Shown here: positions 1 through 11,699 of the stretch, one piece after another | How positions within the stretch are numbered: position 1 is the stretch's first letter | Layout: every line of letters begins with the position of its first letter | Source: Sinonovacula constricta | Lineage: Eukaryota; Mollusca; Bivalvia; Cardiida; Solecurtidae | Length of the DNA: 64,000 nt | Direction: 5' to 3' | Assembly (NCBI GenBank): GCA_007844125.1 | Contig: CM017558.1 | Coordinates: 24,500,731 to 24,564,730 of the forward strand | Notes under the pieces: generated by a model | Told to the model about the DNA's origin: nothing | What the model saw: only the letters and a program-made list of their open reading frames with translations | Database searches by the model: none | Program-made: the position numbers and the translations under genes

Positions 1-80
1 ATTATTCCTGTTTCTCAATGCAGGTGTGGATCCAGATTTATTGGGGGTGGGGGCGGGGGATCAAGATCCATTCAACTTTG

Positions 81-432
81 TCGCAGTAAATACAAGATAT
101 ATATGCACATTAATTTACCCTAACTACGACCTAAGCAGTCAGCAGACACAATTTACTTAAAATAATTAGTATTTTTAAGCTTACATGTATGTGTTTTCAC
201 AATTCTACTCATTTACCTGGTTGTTGGGACATCCCTCATTCCCCTCCCCTGGATCCATCCCTGCCAAGAAACTTAGTTAAACACATATAGTTGCTTGATT
301 TGTGGGGTTTATTTGATGTTTTAAAATAAATTTGATGTACTTTGAATAATTTTAACAAGTATGGCTGTTCTGTCCTGTTGGCCGTACACGACTATGATAC
401 ATATGACGCATCCCGCCCCCCTACCCCCCCCC

Positions 433-464
<32 letters not shown>

Positions 465-585
465 AACCAGGTAAAAAAGAAAAGTTATGAAAACATAAAC
501 ATATACAAGAAAGCTTAACAAATACTAAGCTTTTGACTTAAAGTTTGTCTGCTGACTGATTAGGTCGAAGTTAGCGTCCCTAACT
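81..585. repeat. Imperfect inverted repeat around a poly-C tract
   Basis: Sequence at about 118-228 recurs in reverse complement at about 463-577. Shared blocks include a motif close to CAGTCAGCAGACA and ACCTGGT. Between the arms lies a run of about 25 C (425-449) followed by a short CA run. Related single copies occur at about 33060-33300 (same orientation as the left arm) and, weaker, near 17715-17860. This looks like two copies of one dispersed repeat in opposite orientation, or a foldback element. The homopolymer length is unreliable in any assembly. Confidence 0.55.
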
Positions 586-853
586 GTGTACGTATATCCA
601 ACATCTTGCTTGACATATAATCTCGCTTTGAACGTAGAGAAGAAGGCCGACAGAGGTTCTTGGTTTTCGCAATAGCGCGTCGCCTATGGCTTCAATTTAA
701 CATTGAAAACAAAAACTTTTTAGTATCTAAGAGCATATTTTTATGAGTCCATATTTTGACTGTTAAACTATACAAAGAAAGAATATGGACATTTCAATTT
801 TCATCCAATAGGCCTATATTATATTTTTTGTTTTCATCACGCTTTATACTTAC

Positions 854-1316
854 TAACGACGAGTGCCGAGAGTAACCGAAGTGCCGTCTGTGGCGTGTCA
901 CAATCGGGAAACATCGGCTTGGATACGTATGTGGCGAAGATTAACGAAGATGCGGCGATTCCTCCAGGACAGATGATGATGAAGTTAATCCACAGACAGA
1001 GAAAGCCGGGGAAGTCTCCGAATGCTCTCTTGATGTAGACATACTCTCCTCCAGATTGCGGGATAGACGCACCCAGCTCCGCGTAGCACAGAGCGCAAAG
1101 TCCAGAGAATACCCCGCAAACTGCCCACATCACGCACGACATGCCGACGGATTTGACATTAGTCAGGATACCGACGGGCGACACAAAGATGCCAGATCCT
1201 ATAATGATGCCAACGATGATGGCCACAGACTGCAGCAGGCCAATCTGTTTCTTCAACGTCACTTTCGTTGCCACGACTTTGTCGAGGGATGTCAAACTCA
1301 TCTTGGAATTATCCAC
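854..1316 (-). CDS. SLC7-family amino-acid transporter, first coding exon (partial)
   Basis: This exon encodes about 154 residues of a light-chain amino-acid transporter (SLC7/LAT type, APC superfamily), an exchanger of the plasma membrane that usually pairs with an SLC3 heavy chain. The start is the first in-frame Met. A short cytosolic N-terminus is followed by TM1 with the family motif GSGIF (residues 40-44), TM2 (about 58-78) and the conserved stretch YAELGASIPQSGGEYVYI leading into TM3. The reading ends in a clean donor (GTAAGT, GT at 853-852), so the full protein of roughly 480-500 residues needs further exons at lower coordinates. None is visible in bases 1-850, so the gene leaves the window. 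The exact substrate class (b0,+AT, y+LAT or LAT) cannot be decided from this exon. Confidence 0.88.
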
Positions 1317-4300
1317 AAACTCAAATAAATAGATCGTTAAACGTTTACACCTTTATCAATATCCTCATTCCAAAATTTATTTTTTCTTCCCACTAGATCA
1401 ACACGTATCACACATCGACCGCGTAAATCATACAAAACAATATAAACTCATGGTATTCAATACTTTTTCTTTTACATTTCAGAGTGTTTCCCACTAACGT
1501 AAACTTGCCTCGTGTACTGAAGTGAAGGTAAGAACGACTGAACTATCTTCGCGCTATTTGATTGTTATTGTTCGATCCGTGGAACACGTGGACGGTGCGT
1601 GATGTTACAGAATGTTATGCTCGTGTCTCTTTGGACACGGCGACCCCTCACAACAAGAATTCACAATCTTTCGCTGTCTCGAGGTCGTACTCAGACTGAC
1701 AAACTGGTCAGCAGGCGGTCAGTTCCCAATATTTTCGCGTAGAATACCCGCGATCGCGATGGTTAAACTTGTGTACAAGTGATCGCTAAATCCATCAGAA
1801 AAACCAGTCAACTGTTTCCGCTCTTTGTTAGAGTCAGACCGAAATATAACTTTCTAGCTTCCCCATTTGTATTATAATATTTGGTAGTATTGCACAGTAT
1901 TTTACTTTCTTAAGTCCTCTCATGCATTCCCTTGTTAAAGTACAAGTTCCCCTAAACCATGTTATTTGCCTTGTCGTCACATATTTAAACAATCACAGTT
2001 ATGAATCAACTAAAATTTTGAGTTGCACAAGTTTTAAGCGTTTGTCACGATGGCAGTGGTTGTATTCTTTAAATTTTGGAAAGTAGTTGGTATTTAGGCC
2101 CAGACACCAACCTGGGAAGTGCTTTATCAGCTCCAAATCGTGGTCACAACATATATACACGATCCTGATCTTGACCCAAATAAGTCCGGTTCACAAACTA
2201 GCACAAGTCATTAATCTGCTTACAGTAAAGTAGCCATTTTTTCATCCCCAAAATGATGACTTCATATGTAAAATATGTAAATGTTACAAATTTGGAAAAA
2301 GCAGCTGACTGCTGACTGTGTAAAAAAGTAACAGGATATCCCATAACGATAATCTATGGTCATTTTTTATGGGATGAGGGGAGATATCAAATTGGGCGAG
2401 AACCGCAGGTACGAGTAATGTAGGGAATGGGGCATGGGGGTGGGTCTGGGGTCATGCTCCCAAAGGAAGAGTATTGACATCTATATAGACGCCAAATAGA
2501 GCCATTTGCTGCATTTTAGAAACTTGCTACATTTTAGGTGTAAATACGGGCTTACTCGTCTTATCTGTAGCACTGGACACATGTGACAATAATACTAATA
2601 GAGCAATAAAGATGTGACACAACCGGAAATATAAAAAAAAGATACCTTCATCTCCCTCTCCTAGATCCGCCCATGTAACACGTGTTACATAACAGACATA
2701 CATGTACATATGTATATCTAAAATGTGGATATAATGCCCTGGTGATTATGTCATTGACATGAGCTTATCTTATAATAACACGAGGCTGATACCAGTCGAA
2801 ATTTATGCTCTTTTAAGCGTTCACGGAATGTTGACAGGTGAATTTCGAATGCATGGTATGTTGCTTATAATAGATTGATCGGCGTAACGATTGTAGTCTG
2901 TTTTGTAAGTAGGCTATCAGCTAAAATTATGCTCGTTATCTTTTTTTCATTCTTAATTATCTTTTAAGCTAACTAATCGGACACATAATCGATCATTAAG
3001 AAGTTTTAAATCACCGGGATGGCAATGATCACTAAAATAACTTGCAGCAGCACGATCGTTTTATACCTTCATTATCACAGGCCCAACCAAGATTGATTAA
3101 TTGAGAATACGCGTTCTTTCGATTTTATTTTATTTTTATTTATTTATTTATTTTTATTTTTTTATTCTTTTAAACGACTTAAATCAGCTCAATAATAGTT
3201 TGTTGTTTGTTTGTTTTTACTATGAAACCTTGACCAGTGAAGAAAAAAAGGCAATCCCGATTTTTATTTGTTTAATAAAGAGCATGATAAATGACAACAC
3301 ACACAAATTCTCATCGTGCTTATTTATAAATTTAAAAATACAGGGATATTTTTCACGATTTGTACTGTCCAACGATTAAGGTAATATTGTAAACAGCCTA
3401 TACTTACACTGGAGTATAAAGGTTAGACGCCACTAAATAAGTTTCTTCTATATTCTATAGTGAATCGCGAAAAAATGGAAACAAATTGCACCATGACCCA
3501 GTTATGATGGACCCCCATAACCATATATATAGGTGAAACGAGCTATTTATTGTCTATTAGAAAGACTCAGAAATAAGGCAACTTTTGCAACTTGTAAGAT
3601 GGTTTAGCTTCATAGACGGCGCATACCGTCAAATTGCCAGTCGGTAACCGCCAAATTTCAATGAAATATGTACTTCCTGGATCAGTCCATTATTGTGCAT
3701 AGGGGTTAAAGACTACATAGTTTCAGCTTCCTTTTGATACCAAAAGGTTCAGATTACCTTCAAAATAGGAAATTTAATGCCAAAACATAGTAACAGGCTG
3801 TTACTAAAGAGAAAAAGTCCAATGTCACACATTCTTCTTCCGGTCGGTATTTAGTGTAACACCCCCCCCCCCCCCTTAAGTTTATGTAGCCATTGTGCAC
3901 ACATTCCCCAGAATAGGGGCAAAGTGTTGTTACATATAGGCCTATTAGAAATAGGTAAACTTTCGGATACCAGCTTGAAAGTTAACTAGTCTAAATACTA
4001 AATTAGGGATTGCAGACTTTATTATTAAAGTCTTTGTGGTTGTTGTTATCTGCTGTTGGCGTCGTCATTTTTAATCGTGACAAATTAAGCTGAAAAGATC
4101 AAAATCTTACACCGACCCAATCGGAACACCTAGGATAATTTACGAATCACCTCTCGGATGTTTGTAGGTATTCGGATAACCTCGGCCATTTCCCTAAATA
4201 GGACTACTTTTGTGACAGTCGTCAAAACAAAGATGGTAGCTCGGATGACAGCTCACTACAGTACGATATCTGTAAAACTTCAGTTTGTGATGGTGTCAAA

Positions 4301-4570
4301 TTTAAATCGTCCACTTTTAATTTACATAGCGCAGCAGAATCACAGCTGTCAAACGATGCCAATGTTTGTTTTGTGAGAACTACATTTTAGACATATTCTT
4401 CTTCCGACTTCCGGCGAACAAAACGATCGTAATTTCTGTAAGTATCATTGCACCAGATACATCCGAGGGATGATTGTCCCGAGGACGGAATTACCCGAGG
4501 AGTTCCGATTGACACCGACCCTGTAGATGTATAAACCTAAACTCAATCGTAACAACTCGGCCATTTCCGT
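1317..4570. other. Non-coding stretch upstream of the SLC7 exon
   Basis: AT-rich DNA with no convincing exon. Bases 1317 to about 1900 should hold the promoter and 5' UTR of the minus-strand SLC7 gene, but no core promoter element can be called. It holds T-rich low complexity at 3120-3165 and a C run near 3861-3876. A segment at about 3880-3985 resembles 61745-61840 and is probably a dispersed repeat. Confidence 0.5.
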
Positions 4571-4637
4571 AACTTTCGGATAATAACCTCGTAAACCATG
4601 GTAGTGATAGTCCAATATCACGAGTCGGCCATATTGG

Positions 4638-4662
4638 ATCGAAAACGAGGCTCTTAACGCAA
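4638..4662 (+). repeat. Left arm of 25-bp inverted repeat (putative TIR)
   Basis: Contains AAAACGAGGCTCTTAACGCA. It matches the reverse complement of 9935-9959 with one mismatch. It ends 9 bp before the transposase ATG, so it may also be part of that gene's core promoter. Confidence 0.75.
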
Positions 4663-4671
4663 ACGGGAAAT

Positions 4672-6740
4672 ATGGCTTCATATCACTGCTGCGTACCAAA
4701 GTGCACAAATGACTCTAGATATAACAAATCTCTATCATTTCACAGCTTTCCAAATGATGTTAGTAGAAAGAAATTGTGGTTGGTAAAAATTCGGCGCGAT
4801 GAGGGACCATTCTTCCAGGTAATTATAGAAAATATCGCAAATTTTCACTTTTGTGATGTACGATTTCGGATATGCTTATTTTCGGATAGTTAATTATCAA
4901 AACAGGAATTGTTAAACTGTTACCATTGTGTTTGATTCTCTAGGTTTTAAATATGAAAAGATTTTCGTTTATTTGTAATATATTCAGACTTTTTTTTCTT
5001 TCGCAGGTGAAACCACACACAAAGGTTTGCTCAGCTCATTTTATTGACACTGATTTTGTAAGGACGTTGACCGGAATGAGATGCCTAACCAAGACGGCTT
5101 TTCCATCTGTATTTGACTGGAGTATTGAGACACCTTCTAGAAAACTTCCTACACCACGCCTTAATCCATCAAAAAGAAAGAGACTGACATTAGAGTGAGT
5201 TTTTGCGCACTGCTTGTTGAAAGTTGTTTTTATTTATCCTGGTATCTATCTTCCAATGACATCATACCCCTTACAGGGATGTAGATGTTTCGCGCGTCAA
5301 GATCAAATAAATTTAAAAGAAATACAAAATTATAGTTTACTCTAAAATAACAAATATTCACATATTCATGCATTACCAGGTGATTAAAATTGCTGCTTAA
5401 TTTTAAAATTTATAAAATGGTTGCTTTTGCATGTGATTTTGATTTACATTGCGCATTGTGCTAAAAATTACCTAAATATGTTACTTGTAGATGTCCGCAT
5501 TTCCCAATCTTTTCAATTTCAATGAAGCAAGCCATTACTATTAATCATCATTCTCTTACTGTGTCATAGTCATAATGAATATGTACATGTACATGTTTTT
5601 TTATTCTGATTACTCTTTCCTTTTAGAGATGGTGAAGAGAATGATGAAATGAAGGAAAATGAAAGCCCAGTCATGACACCACAGCCAGTCTTTCATGACT
5701 ATTTAGGTCCTGACAAGGAACTTTCATGTGATGAAAAGTTAGAAGCTGCCACACAGCACATTGAATATCTTGAGCAGATGGTTGAAAAGCTTACGATTGG
5801 CAGGTTTGGACTTCAACGCTTTGAGACTGATCCAAAGTCCCTACAGTTCTACACCGGATTTAGCTCATACACTCTTTTACTAAATGTGTACCACTTATTG
5901 AGACCAACAGCAGACAAAATGACAAGATGGTCTCAGATTCAAAGGAAAAGAATGGGATATTCACAAGACATTAACACTGACATCTCTTTCAGATCAGAGA
6001 GCATTCCTTTAATTGACCAGTTTTTTATGTTTCTTGTGAAAATAAGACTAGGGCTTTTTCAGCAGGATATAGCTTGTCGTTTCAATGTTTCACAGTCAAC
6101 TGTCAGCCGTATAATCATAACTTGGGCAAATTTCTTGTATTTTCAACTCGGTTCAGTTCCCATATGGCCAACACGGGACAAAGTGAATAAATTCATGCCG
6201 GACTGTTTTAAGGAACTTTACCCTTCAACTCGTGTCATTCTTGATTGCACAGAAGTGAAAATTCAAACACCTTCAGCATTGAGCTTGAACTCGGAATTTT
6301 ATTCGAACTACAAGGGGACAACAACATTAAAGGGACTTATAGGTATTTCACCATCAGGTTGTGTTACGTTTGTGTCATCCTTATTTGCAGGTTCAATATC
6401 AGACCAAAATATCACTAGACAATCTGGAATTCTCCCCCTTATTGAGCCAGGTGACAGTGTAATGGCCGACAAAGGATTTCTTATTGAACAAATGTTGGCA
6501 GAAAGACAAGCTAGACTCAATATTCCTCCATTTTTAACTAAACGCGACCAGTTTACCAAGGAAGAAGTGGAAGAAACACAGGAAATTGCCAGACTTAGAA
6601 TCCATGTTGAACGCGCCATTCGACGCATAAAAGAATACCACATTTTCGATTCGGTTCTGCCTGTTGCAATAGCTGGCTCAGCGTTGCAACTCTGGACTGT
6701 ATGTTGCTTGTTAACTTTATTCAAAGGACCACTATTCTAA
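4672..6740 (+). CDS. THAP-domain DDE transposase (ISL2EU/Harbinger-like), three exons
   Basis: Coding exons are 4672-4818, 5007-5194 and 5627-6740. Phases match across both introns (GT-AG) and give 482 residues. The N-terminus is a THAP DNA-binding domain: C6/C7, C11, C57, H60, and an AVPTIF-like box (FPSVF). A short coiled stretch follows (KLEAATQHIEYLEQMVEKL). Then comes an HTH of the Tnp_4 type around the segment QQDIACRFNVSQSTVSRII. The DDE nuclease domain has D318 (ILDCTEV), D393 (VMADKGF) and E440 (HVERAIRRIKEY), so the catalytic triad is present. It should bind element ends and cut and join DNA in the nucleus. It is convergent with the nuclease gene, and a plausible AATAAA lies near 7155. 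The intact triad and exon structure suggest recent activity or domestication. The THAP/DDE call is firm; the superfamily name is less so. Confidence 0.9.
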
Positions 6741-7540
6741 AGGAGCAAATACAAGTGAAAAGTTTTACAATTTTATTGACTTGTTCAACAAGCTACTGCT
6801 GAAGTTGCAGTGTGTATTTACATTATCATGTTTATACAGCAGCATTTGTGTACATTTACCATGCATTTTCGTGTGAATTGAGAACAGATATAGTTGCTAT
6901 CATGAAAGGTTAAGTTCTAAACAAATTTAAAAAGCCTTAAAAATCGAACTATTGCGATAAATAAAATACTTTTAAGTTTCATTTCCATTTAAAGATAAAC
7001 ATACATGTATGTATGATTTTTCTTGTAAATAAATAGAACAAAACATGAAAATATATAGAGTTATCTTTATACATGTAACTAAAGAAAAATATTGACAGTC
7101 ATCTTATGTGAAATATGCCAATATATAGGCAACTGATAACATTTGTGCTATTATACAATAAAGTCTGTCCATGTAACATGTGTAAACAGAAGTTGAACTC
7201 GTTAAATTATTTATTTGACATTTGACCCTTAATTATGCCCTTGACCTTTATCACATTACCAGGTTGCATATGAATCTATGTAACTCTCTGCTGACCTTGG
7301 TTTTATGTGTGACTAACTTATCATGGTGGACCTTTTGTGTAAGAATTTAAATGAGATGATTTAAATATCAAGCATACTTTTTTAATTTTCAATTATAATG
7401 AAAATGAGTGATAAATACATTCAGTTATTTGGCTGTAGCTTGGATCATACCAGTCCCAACATATCTGGTGTAATGAACAGAAATTACAAGCATGTTTTAT
7501 TTTACGCTAACAGTTAAGTGTGGTCACTGAACATTGTCGT
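6741..7540. other. Intergenic spacer between convergent transposase and nuclease genes
   Basis: About 800 bp of AT-rich DNA holding the facing 3' ends. AATAAA-type signals occur on the + strand near 7155 and on the minus strand near 7496. No further ORF or RNA is seen. Confidence 0.6.
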
Positions 7541-9915
7541 TTATACAAACTTTTTCATGAAATGGTCAAAATAATAAACACACAGTTTCTCATACGTTTG
7601 AAACCATACATCTTTGTCAAAGTAAATCCTTTCGATATGCATGTCATTTTGTGTCCACACACAAAAATCACCCCATGTTAGGCCTGTGAGTGCCATTTGA
7701 CCCATGACTTGTAAATAATAAGCATGTGAATGTTTCAGTTTATAAGAACCATCGGTGTTTTCACTCAAAAACTGGGCTTCAGTGTACGACTCTTTGACTG
7801 GACATTTAACTTCTAACACACCGAATGGACATATTTCGTTTGGATCGTAAACAATCCTATCTGGTGAAGATCCAAGAAAGGGAGCATCAGGATTTATTAC
7901 AAAGCCACATGGTTTTATATTCACATTTTTATGCGTAGCATATTCAAGCACTGCTGTAGCTTCGTTTTCAATGCCATGTTTCATTGCGGCAGTCTGCACT
8001 TTACGGGATGATGTCAACCTATTGGTCAATGTATCGAAATCTTTTTTACGGATAACAATGTCTTTGAAGGTTGATGATGTTAGACGTTTTTTCCTGAGGT
8101 TGTGCCATTCTGGGCAATCACTTTGTTTACGTGTTAGCTCCTCTAACTCCTCTGCTTGCTCCTGACTCACAGCTATGCCGTCAAGAAACAACTGTTCATT
8201 TTCAGTTAACACAATCTCATATGTACGGGTCAAGTCATGAGTTGAAATTGGCAGTTTTGGGAATTCAGGTCCTTCTGGAACACGCGTTATACTGCCATCA
8301 GAACTGGGTTCTGGCAACTGATGTGCCAAACAACTTCCTTGTAACACACTACCAAATGCACTGATTTTTCTTTCAACACTGTCAAAATTGTCTGGCAACA
8401 CTTGGTTAAACTGGATACTATCTGAACTTGATACAATTTCCTGTAATCCCTTCATAAAGTCAATATCTGGAAATGATGTGTTTATCGGGTTATACAGTGT
8501 GCTACATACACATTGCTCTGACTTTTCATTTTTCTTTGACTTTGGTTTAACAAACTTGACATCCGAGAGTGGTCGTGGTACTATCCCATGAGTTCTTGGC
8601 GGCACTTGCCATTGTTGTGGAGAGGAAGTTTTGGAAACAATATCTGGAACAGATTTCATTTTAAGAGTCTTGAAGTGTGCAAGTTGGTAAACAAGGGCAG
8701 CCACATGTGCACATGAGCCTTTTCCTGCAGAGCATGCACAATACTGGCTTTCAATTTCTTTTGTGTTCAACAAGGATATCTGGAAAACAATGAAAAATTT
8801 GTTTTCATGAGCTAAAATCATTTTATTTCAACAACATACAAAATTTAATATTTGCAAAATAAAGTTAATAAATAATATTCTTAAAACAGTCATTGGCATC
8901 CAAGCCATTACCAATTTATCATGTCATCAAATTATAAGTGTAAACAGCCTTGCTGTTGGGTTAATTCTTCAGCAATGTGGTTGATTCAATAGGTCATGGG
9001 TTCAATTCCCGGCAGGACAGACTCTTGTACACGTTTACATATGCATGCGGATGTTCGACAAATATTCATGCAATGGGCTGAGTGCCCACAGACCTTGTCA
9101 GCTCTTAGGCCAGTCTGGTTAATACTTTAGCAATGCGGTTGATTCAATAGGTCCTGGGTTCAATTCCCGGCAGGACGAACTCTTCTATATATTAACATAT
9201 GCATGCTGATGTTCGACAAATATTCATGCCATGGGCTGAGTGCCAACAGACCTTGTCAGCTAGGAGGCCACTCTCAACAATCTTTAAATCAAATTTTATT
9301 GATTGATCTAGATACTACTGTTTACAAATACAGAATAGCAACAGTCAACTTACATGCAATGACCATGGAGATTCGTTTTTTTTCATAGACCGGAAACATT
9401 TTCCTCTGACAAAGCAACCTCCTTTGTTCACTTTCACTGAAAGTAGATCAGTAATTTTCCATGTATTTATCAGTGTCAATCATATCTAAAGTTATTATCT
9501 CACGACTTCTAAGTGTCGCTGTAAATATTCATTGTGATAAAACACTTTTTGTGTGCCTAAAGCTATAAAAATTTAATCCAGGGTAAATTTACATCCTGTG
9601 TAGAGTTTAAATATTATGCGTAACACAAAGAATGTACATGACAGGTTGACAATACAGCATAGTTTTATTTTAAGCGGATGACTAAATGCAATCTATTTTT
9701 AACAACAAAATCATCACAGGTCATTGACCTCCTGATTTACCTTCAATATTGTGCACATACGATCCATGGAAAAATCTGTAGCCTTTGTCAAGGTGTTTTG
9801 TTGGAACTTTAGAGTGTTTCTGAATTATTGTCACAACATCACTCATTGAAATTTCTGGAATAATCGATAAATTATTTGTCCATCCGGGATCGCCTAAAGG
9901 TTTCCGTGACGCCAT
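7541..9915 (-). CDS. SWIM zinc finger plus YqaJ-type exonuclease protein, three exons
   Basis: Coding exons are 9741-9915, 9354-9436 and 7541-8779, in matching phases, giving 498 residues. The N-terminal part (exons 1-2) resembles proteins that couple an N-terminal GWTNNLS-type segment to a SWIM finger. The SWIM motif is C100-x-C102-x6-C109-x-H111 (CACSAGKGSCAH). The C-terminal domain is a lambda-exonuclease/YqaJ PD-(D/E)XK nuclease: E357/E359 (GIENEA), D393 (GSSPDRIV), E409-x-K411 (LEVKCP) and Q442 (YYLQVMGQM). All catalytic positions are present. YqaJ/lambda Exo enzymes resect DNA 5' to 3', so a role in repairing or replicating the element is likely but inferred. Its ATG lies 19 bp inside the right inverted-repeat arm. 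The last intron contains tandem SINE-like units. Confidence 0.88.
8946..9281 (+). repeat. Tandem pair of tRNA-derived SINE-like units in an intron
   Basis: Two units of about 165 bp start near 8946 and 9111. Each contains a box-B-like GGTTCAATTCCCGG and the same 3' part (ATGCATGC, TTCGACAAATATTCATG). They lie between exons 2 and 3 of the nuclease gene. No functional tRNA fold is complete. Confidence 0.65.
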
Positions 9916-10061
9916 TTTTCTATAGGGAATCCTCTTGCGTTAAGAGCCTCGTTTTGGATTTTTTCAAAACGAGGCGTGAATAGCGTCTATACAACCATCT
10001 ATTTATATATTCAGTGATACGGTCGGTTGTAATTCGGCTACCTACGCGCGTTTGTTTAAAT
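9916..10061. promoter_or_regulatory. Short divergent promoter region with a 10-bp-arm hairpin
   Basis: 146 bp separate the ATG of the nuclease gene (minus) from the ATG of the RecQ-like gene (plus). It contains the right arm of the inverted repeat. It also holds a perfect hairpin, GCCTCGTTTT (9946-9955) and AAAACGAGGC (9966-9975) with a 10-nt loop, so the repeat core occurs a third time here, facing the helicase gene. The location implies a shared or back-to-back promoter. Transcription start sites are not visible. Confidence 0.55.
9935..9959 (-). repeat. Right arm of 25-bp inverted repeat (putative TIR)
   Basis: Reverse complement of 4638-4662 with a single mismatch. It lies just upstream of the nuclease ATG (9915) and overlaps the hairpin at 9946-9975. 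Confidence 0.75.
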
Positions 10062-11688
10062 ATGGCGACCTTCGAAGAATGTGTGTCTTTTGCTGTTGAA
10101 AAATTAATTTTAAAACACACTCTGAAAGCTGAACAATTGAAGACTTTACATCACGTGTATGATTTGAAAGACTGCATCTGTGTTTTACCGACGGGTTTTG
10201 GAAAAAGTGTTATATTTCAGTTGTTGCCATTCATATTTCAGAAGAAAAATAATTTGCCCAAACCAGGAATAACCGTGGTTGTAACCCCACTGAATTCTAT
10301 TATGGAGGATCAAGTCCAGCATTTGTGCGCAAATGGAATAAATGCTTGTTGCGTTGACTTTGAAGGAAGAAGTGGACACGCAAACGAGAATGAACAGAGC
10401 AGTGATAACGAGAACGATGAATTTCAAGATAGTGATGAACCATCATTGTTAAAAATGTCTGTATCACTTGATGACATTAGCTCTGGCCACTTCTGCTTAG
10501 TCTACTGCCACCCAGAGTCTCTTCTTATGAAACGAATGATTGATGTTTGTAAGACCAAATCCTTCAGAAGCCAGCTCTGTGCAGTTGTCGTAGATGAGGT
10601 GCACATGATATCTGAATGGTATACCACTGTCCTTTTTTTGCATTAAAATTATTATTATAAAATAATTCAAGTTGACATTAATTCTTGCAGAGTTTCTCTT
10701 CCATTTGTGTGTTCCTTTTAAAATGAGATAATTTATCACTAAAAATGTCTTTTGATACTAGCCATGGTGGCATCTTTGGTGAGAGTTAATTGACAATACC
10801 TGGATGTTATTCTTTTCTGACAATTTATAAAAAAAATCTTAGTAAAATGTGTTCTTTTTCAGGGGTGCTGAATTTCGAACGGCTTTTAAGAAACTTGGAC
10901 AGGTGACTTGTTTACTGCCAGATTGTGCACACCTATCATTGACAGCAACAGCGACACCTACCCGTATTTCAGATATTGGAGAGACTCTATTGTATAAAGC
11001 TATGCTACAGTAATTGTTAATCCAGATAGACCAAACATTTATTTGGAAAAGTTACCAAGTCCACCCAATATTAGAAAATATGACAAGTATGACAATCTTA
11101 TAAAACCATTATCCGATCAACTGTCAGAAAAATTGTGTGAATTTCCAGTAACAATTGTCTATGTGGAGAGTTTAGAAGCTTTAGGCTATTATTATCAATA
11201 TTTAGCTCATGAATTAGGATCAAAGCAATATGTAGGGGACCCAGTTCCAGAAAATAGAATATTCTGTCAGTACCACAAAGACTATACTCATGCATGAAAT
11301 GAAAACTCATATTATTAAGGAACTTGGAAAAACTGATCCTAAAATCCGCCATGTGTTGGCCACTGTAGCCCTTGGAATGGGATTGAATTCTCCATCTATC
11401 ACTAAAATAATTCACGCAAGACCACCTACAACCCTAGAGCAGTATTTTCAAGAAATAGGACGTGCTGGTCGAGCTGGTCAAAAAGCCCAAGCTTTGTTGT
11501 ACTATAATAGTACAGACATTTTAAGCTCACGTAAAGGACTTGATAAAAATGTTGTTCAGTTTTGTAAGAATGACACTACCTGTCTAAGAGTTGAACTTTT
11601 AAATTATTTTGGATTTGGCCAACCGCTGTCTAGAGAAGATGGGTCAGAGTGTTGTTGTAATTGTTCAAAAAAGTTTCTTGAGCATTAA
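10062..11688 (+). pseudogene. RecQ-type helicase, two-exon, broken by two frameshifts
   Basis: Exon 1 (10062-10618) joins exon 2 (from 10863) through a good GT-AG intron inside the codon for W of the motif ISEWG. Exon 1 has Walker A PTGFGKS and the box DEVH (DEVHMISEW). Exon 2 has motif III (LTATATP), then a frame change near 11010, a second conserved block (starting VIVNPDRPNIYLE), another frame change near 11288, and then motif VI (QEIGRAGRAG). A Cys-rich RecQ zinc-binding end follows (FCKN...CLRVELLNYFGFG...CCCNC). No winged helix or HRDC domain is seen. An acidic insert (about residues 110-130) separates motifs Ia and II. An AATAAA follows the stop. Such an enzyme would unwind DNA 3' to 5'. 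The frameshifts mean a decayed copy or two assembly errors; homology continues on both sides of each. Confidence 0.85.
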
Positions 11689-11699
11689 TACAATAAACA

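Larger units (their letters stand above)
4638..9959. mobile_element. Candidate ISL2EU-like DNA transposon with transposase and YqaJ nuclease genes
   Basis: Two convergent genes, a THAP/DDE transposase and a SWIM/YqaJ nuclease, lie exactly between a 25-bp inverted repeat (4638-4662 and 9935-9959, 24 of 25 identical). Each repeat sits just outside the start codon of the gene it flanks. The dinucleotide AT lies at both outer margins and could be a 2-bp target duplication. From general knowledge, ISL2EU elements carry this same pair of proteins and are about this size (5.3 kb here). Both genes read intact after splicing. The alternative is that the true ends lie further out and that the RecQ and Cys4 genes to the right belong to the same element. 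Confidence 0.65.

Noticed and set aside
6308..6724. 138-codon minus-strand ORF
   Set aside because: Antisense shadow of the transposase catalytic exon.
7541..9915. YqaJ domain as evidence of an integrated virus
   Set aside because: The domain is called viral recombinase in some databases, but the gene is spliced and paired with a transposase, and no capsid or polymerase gene is nearby.
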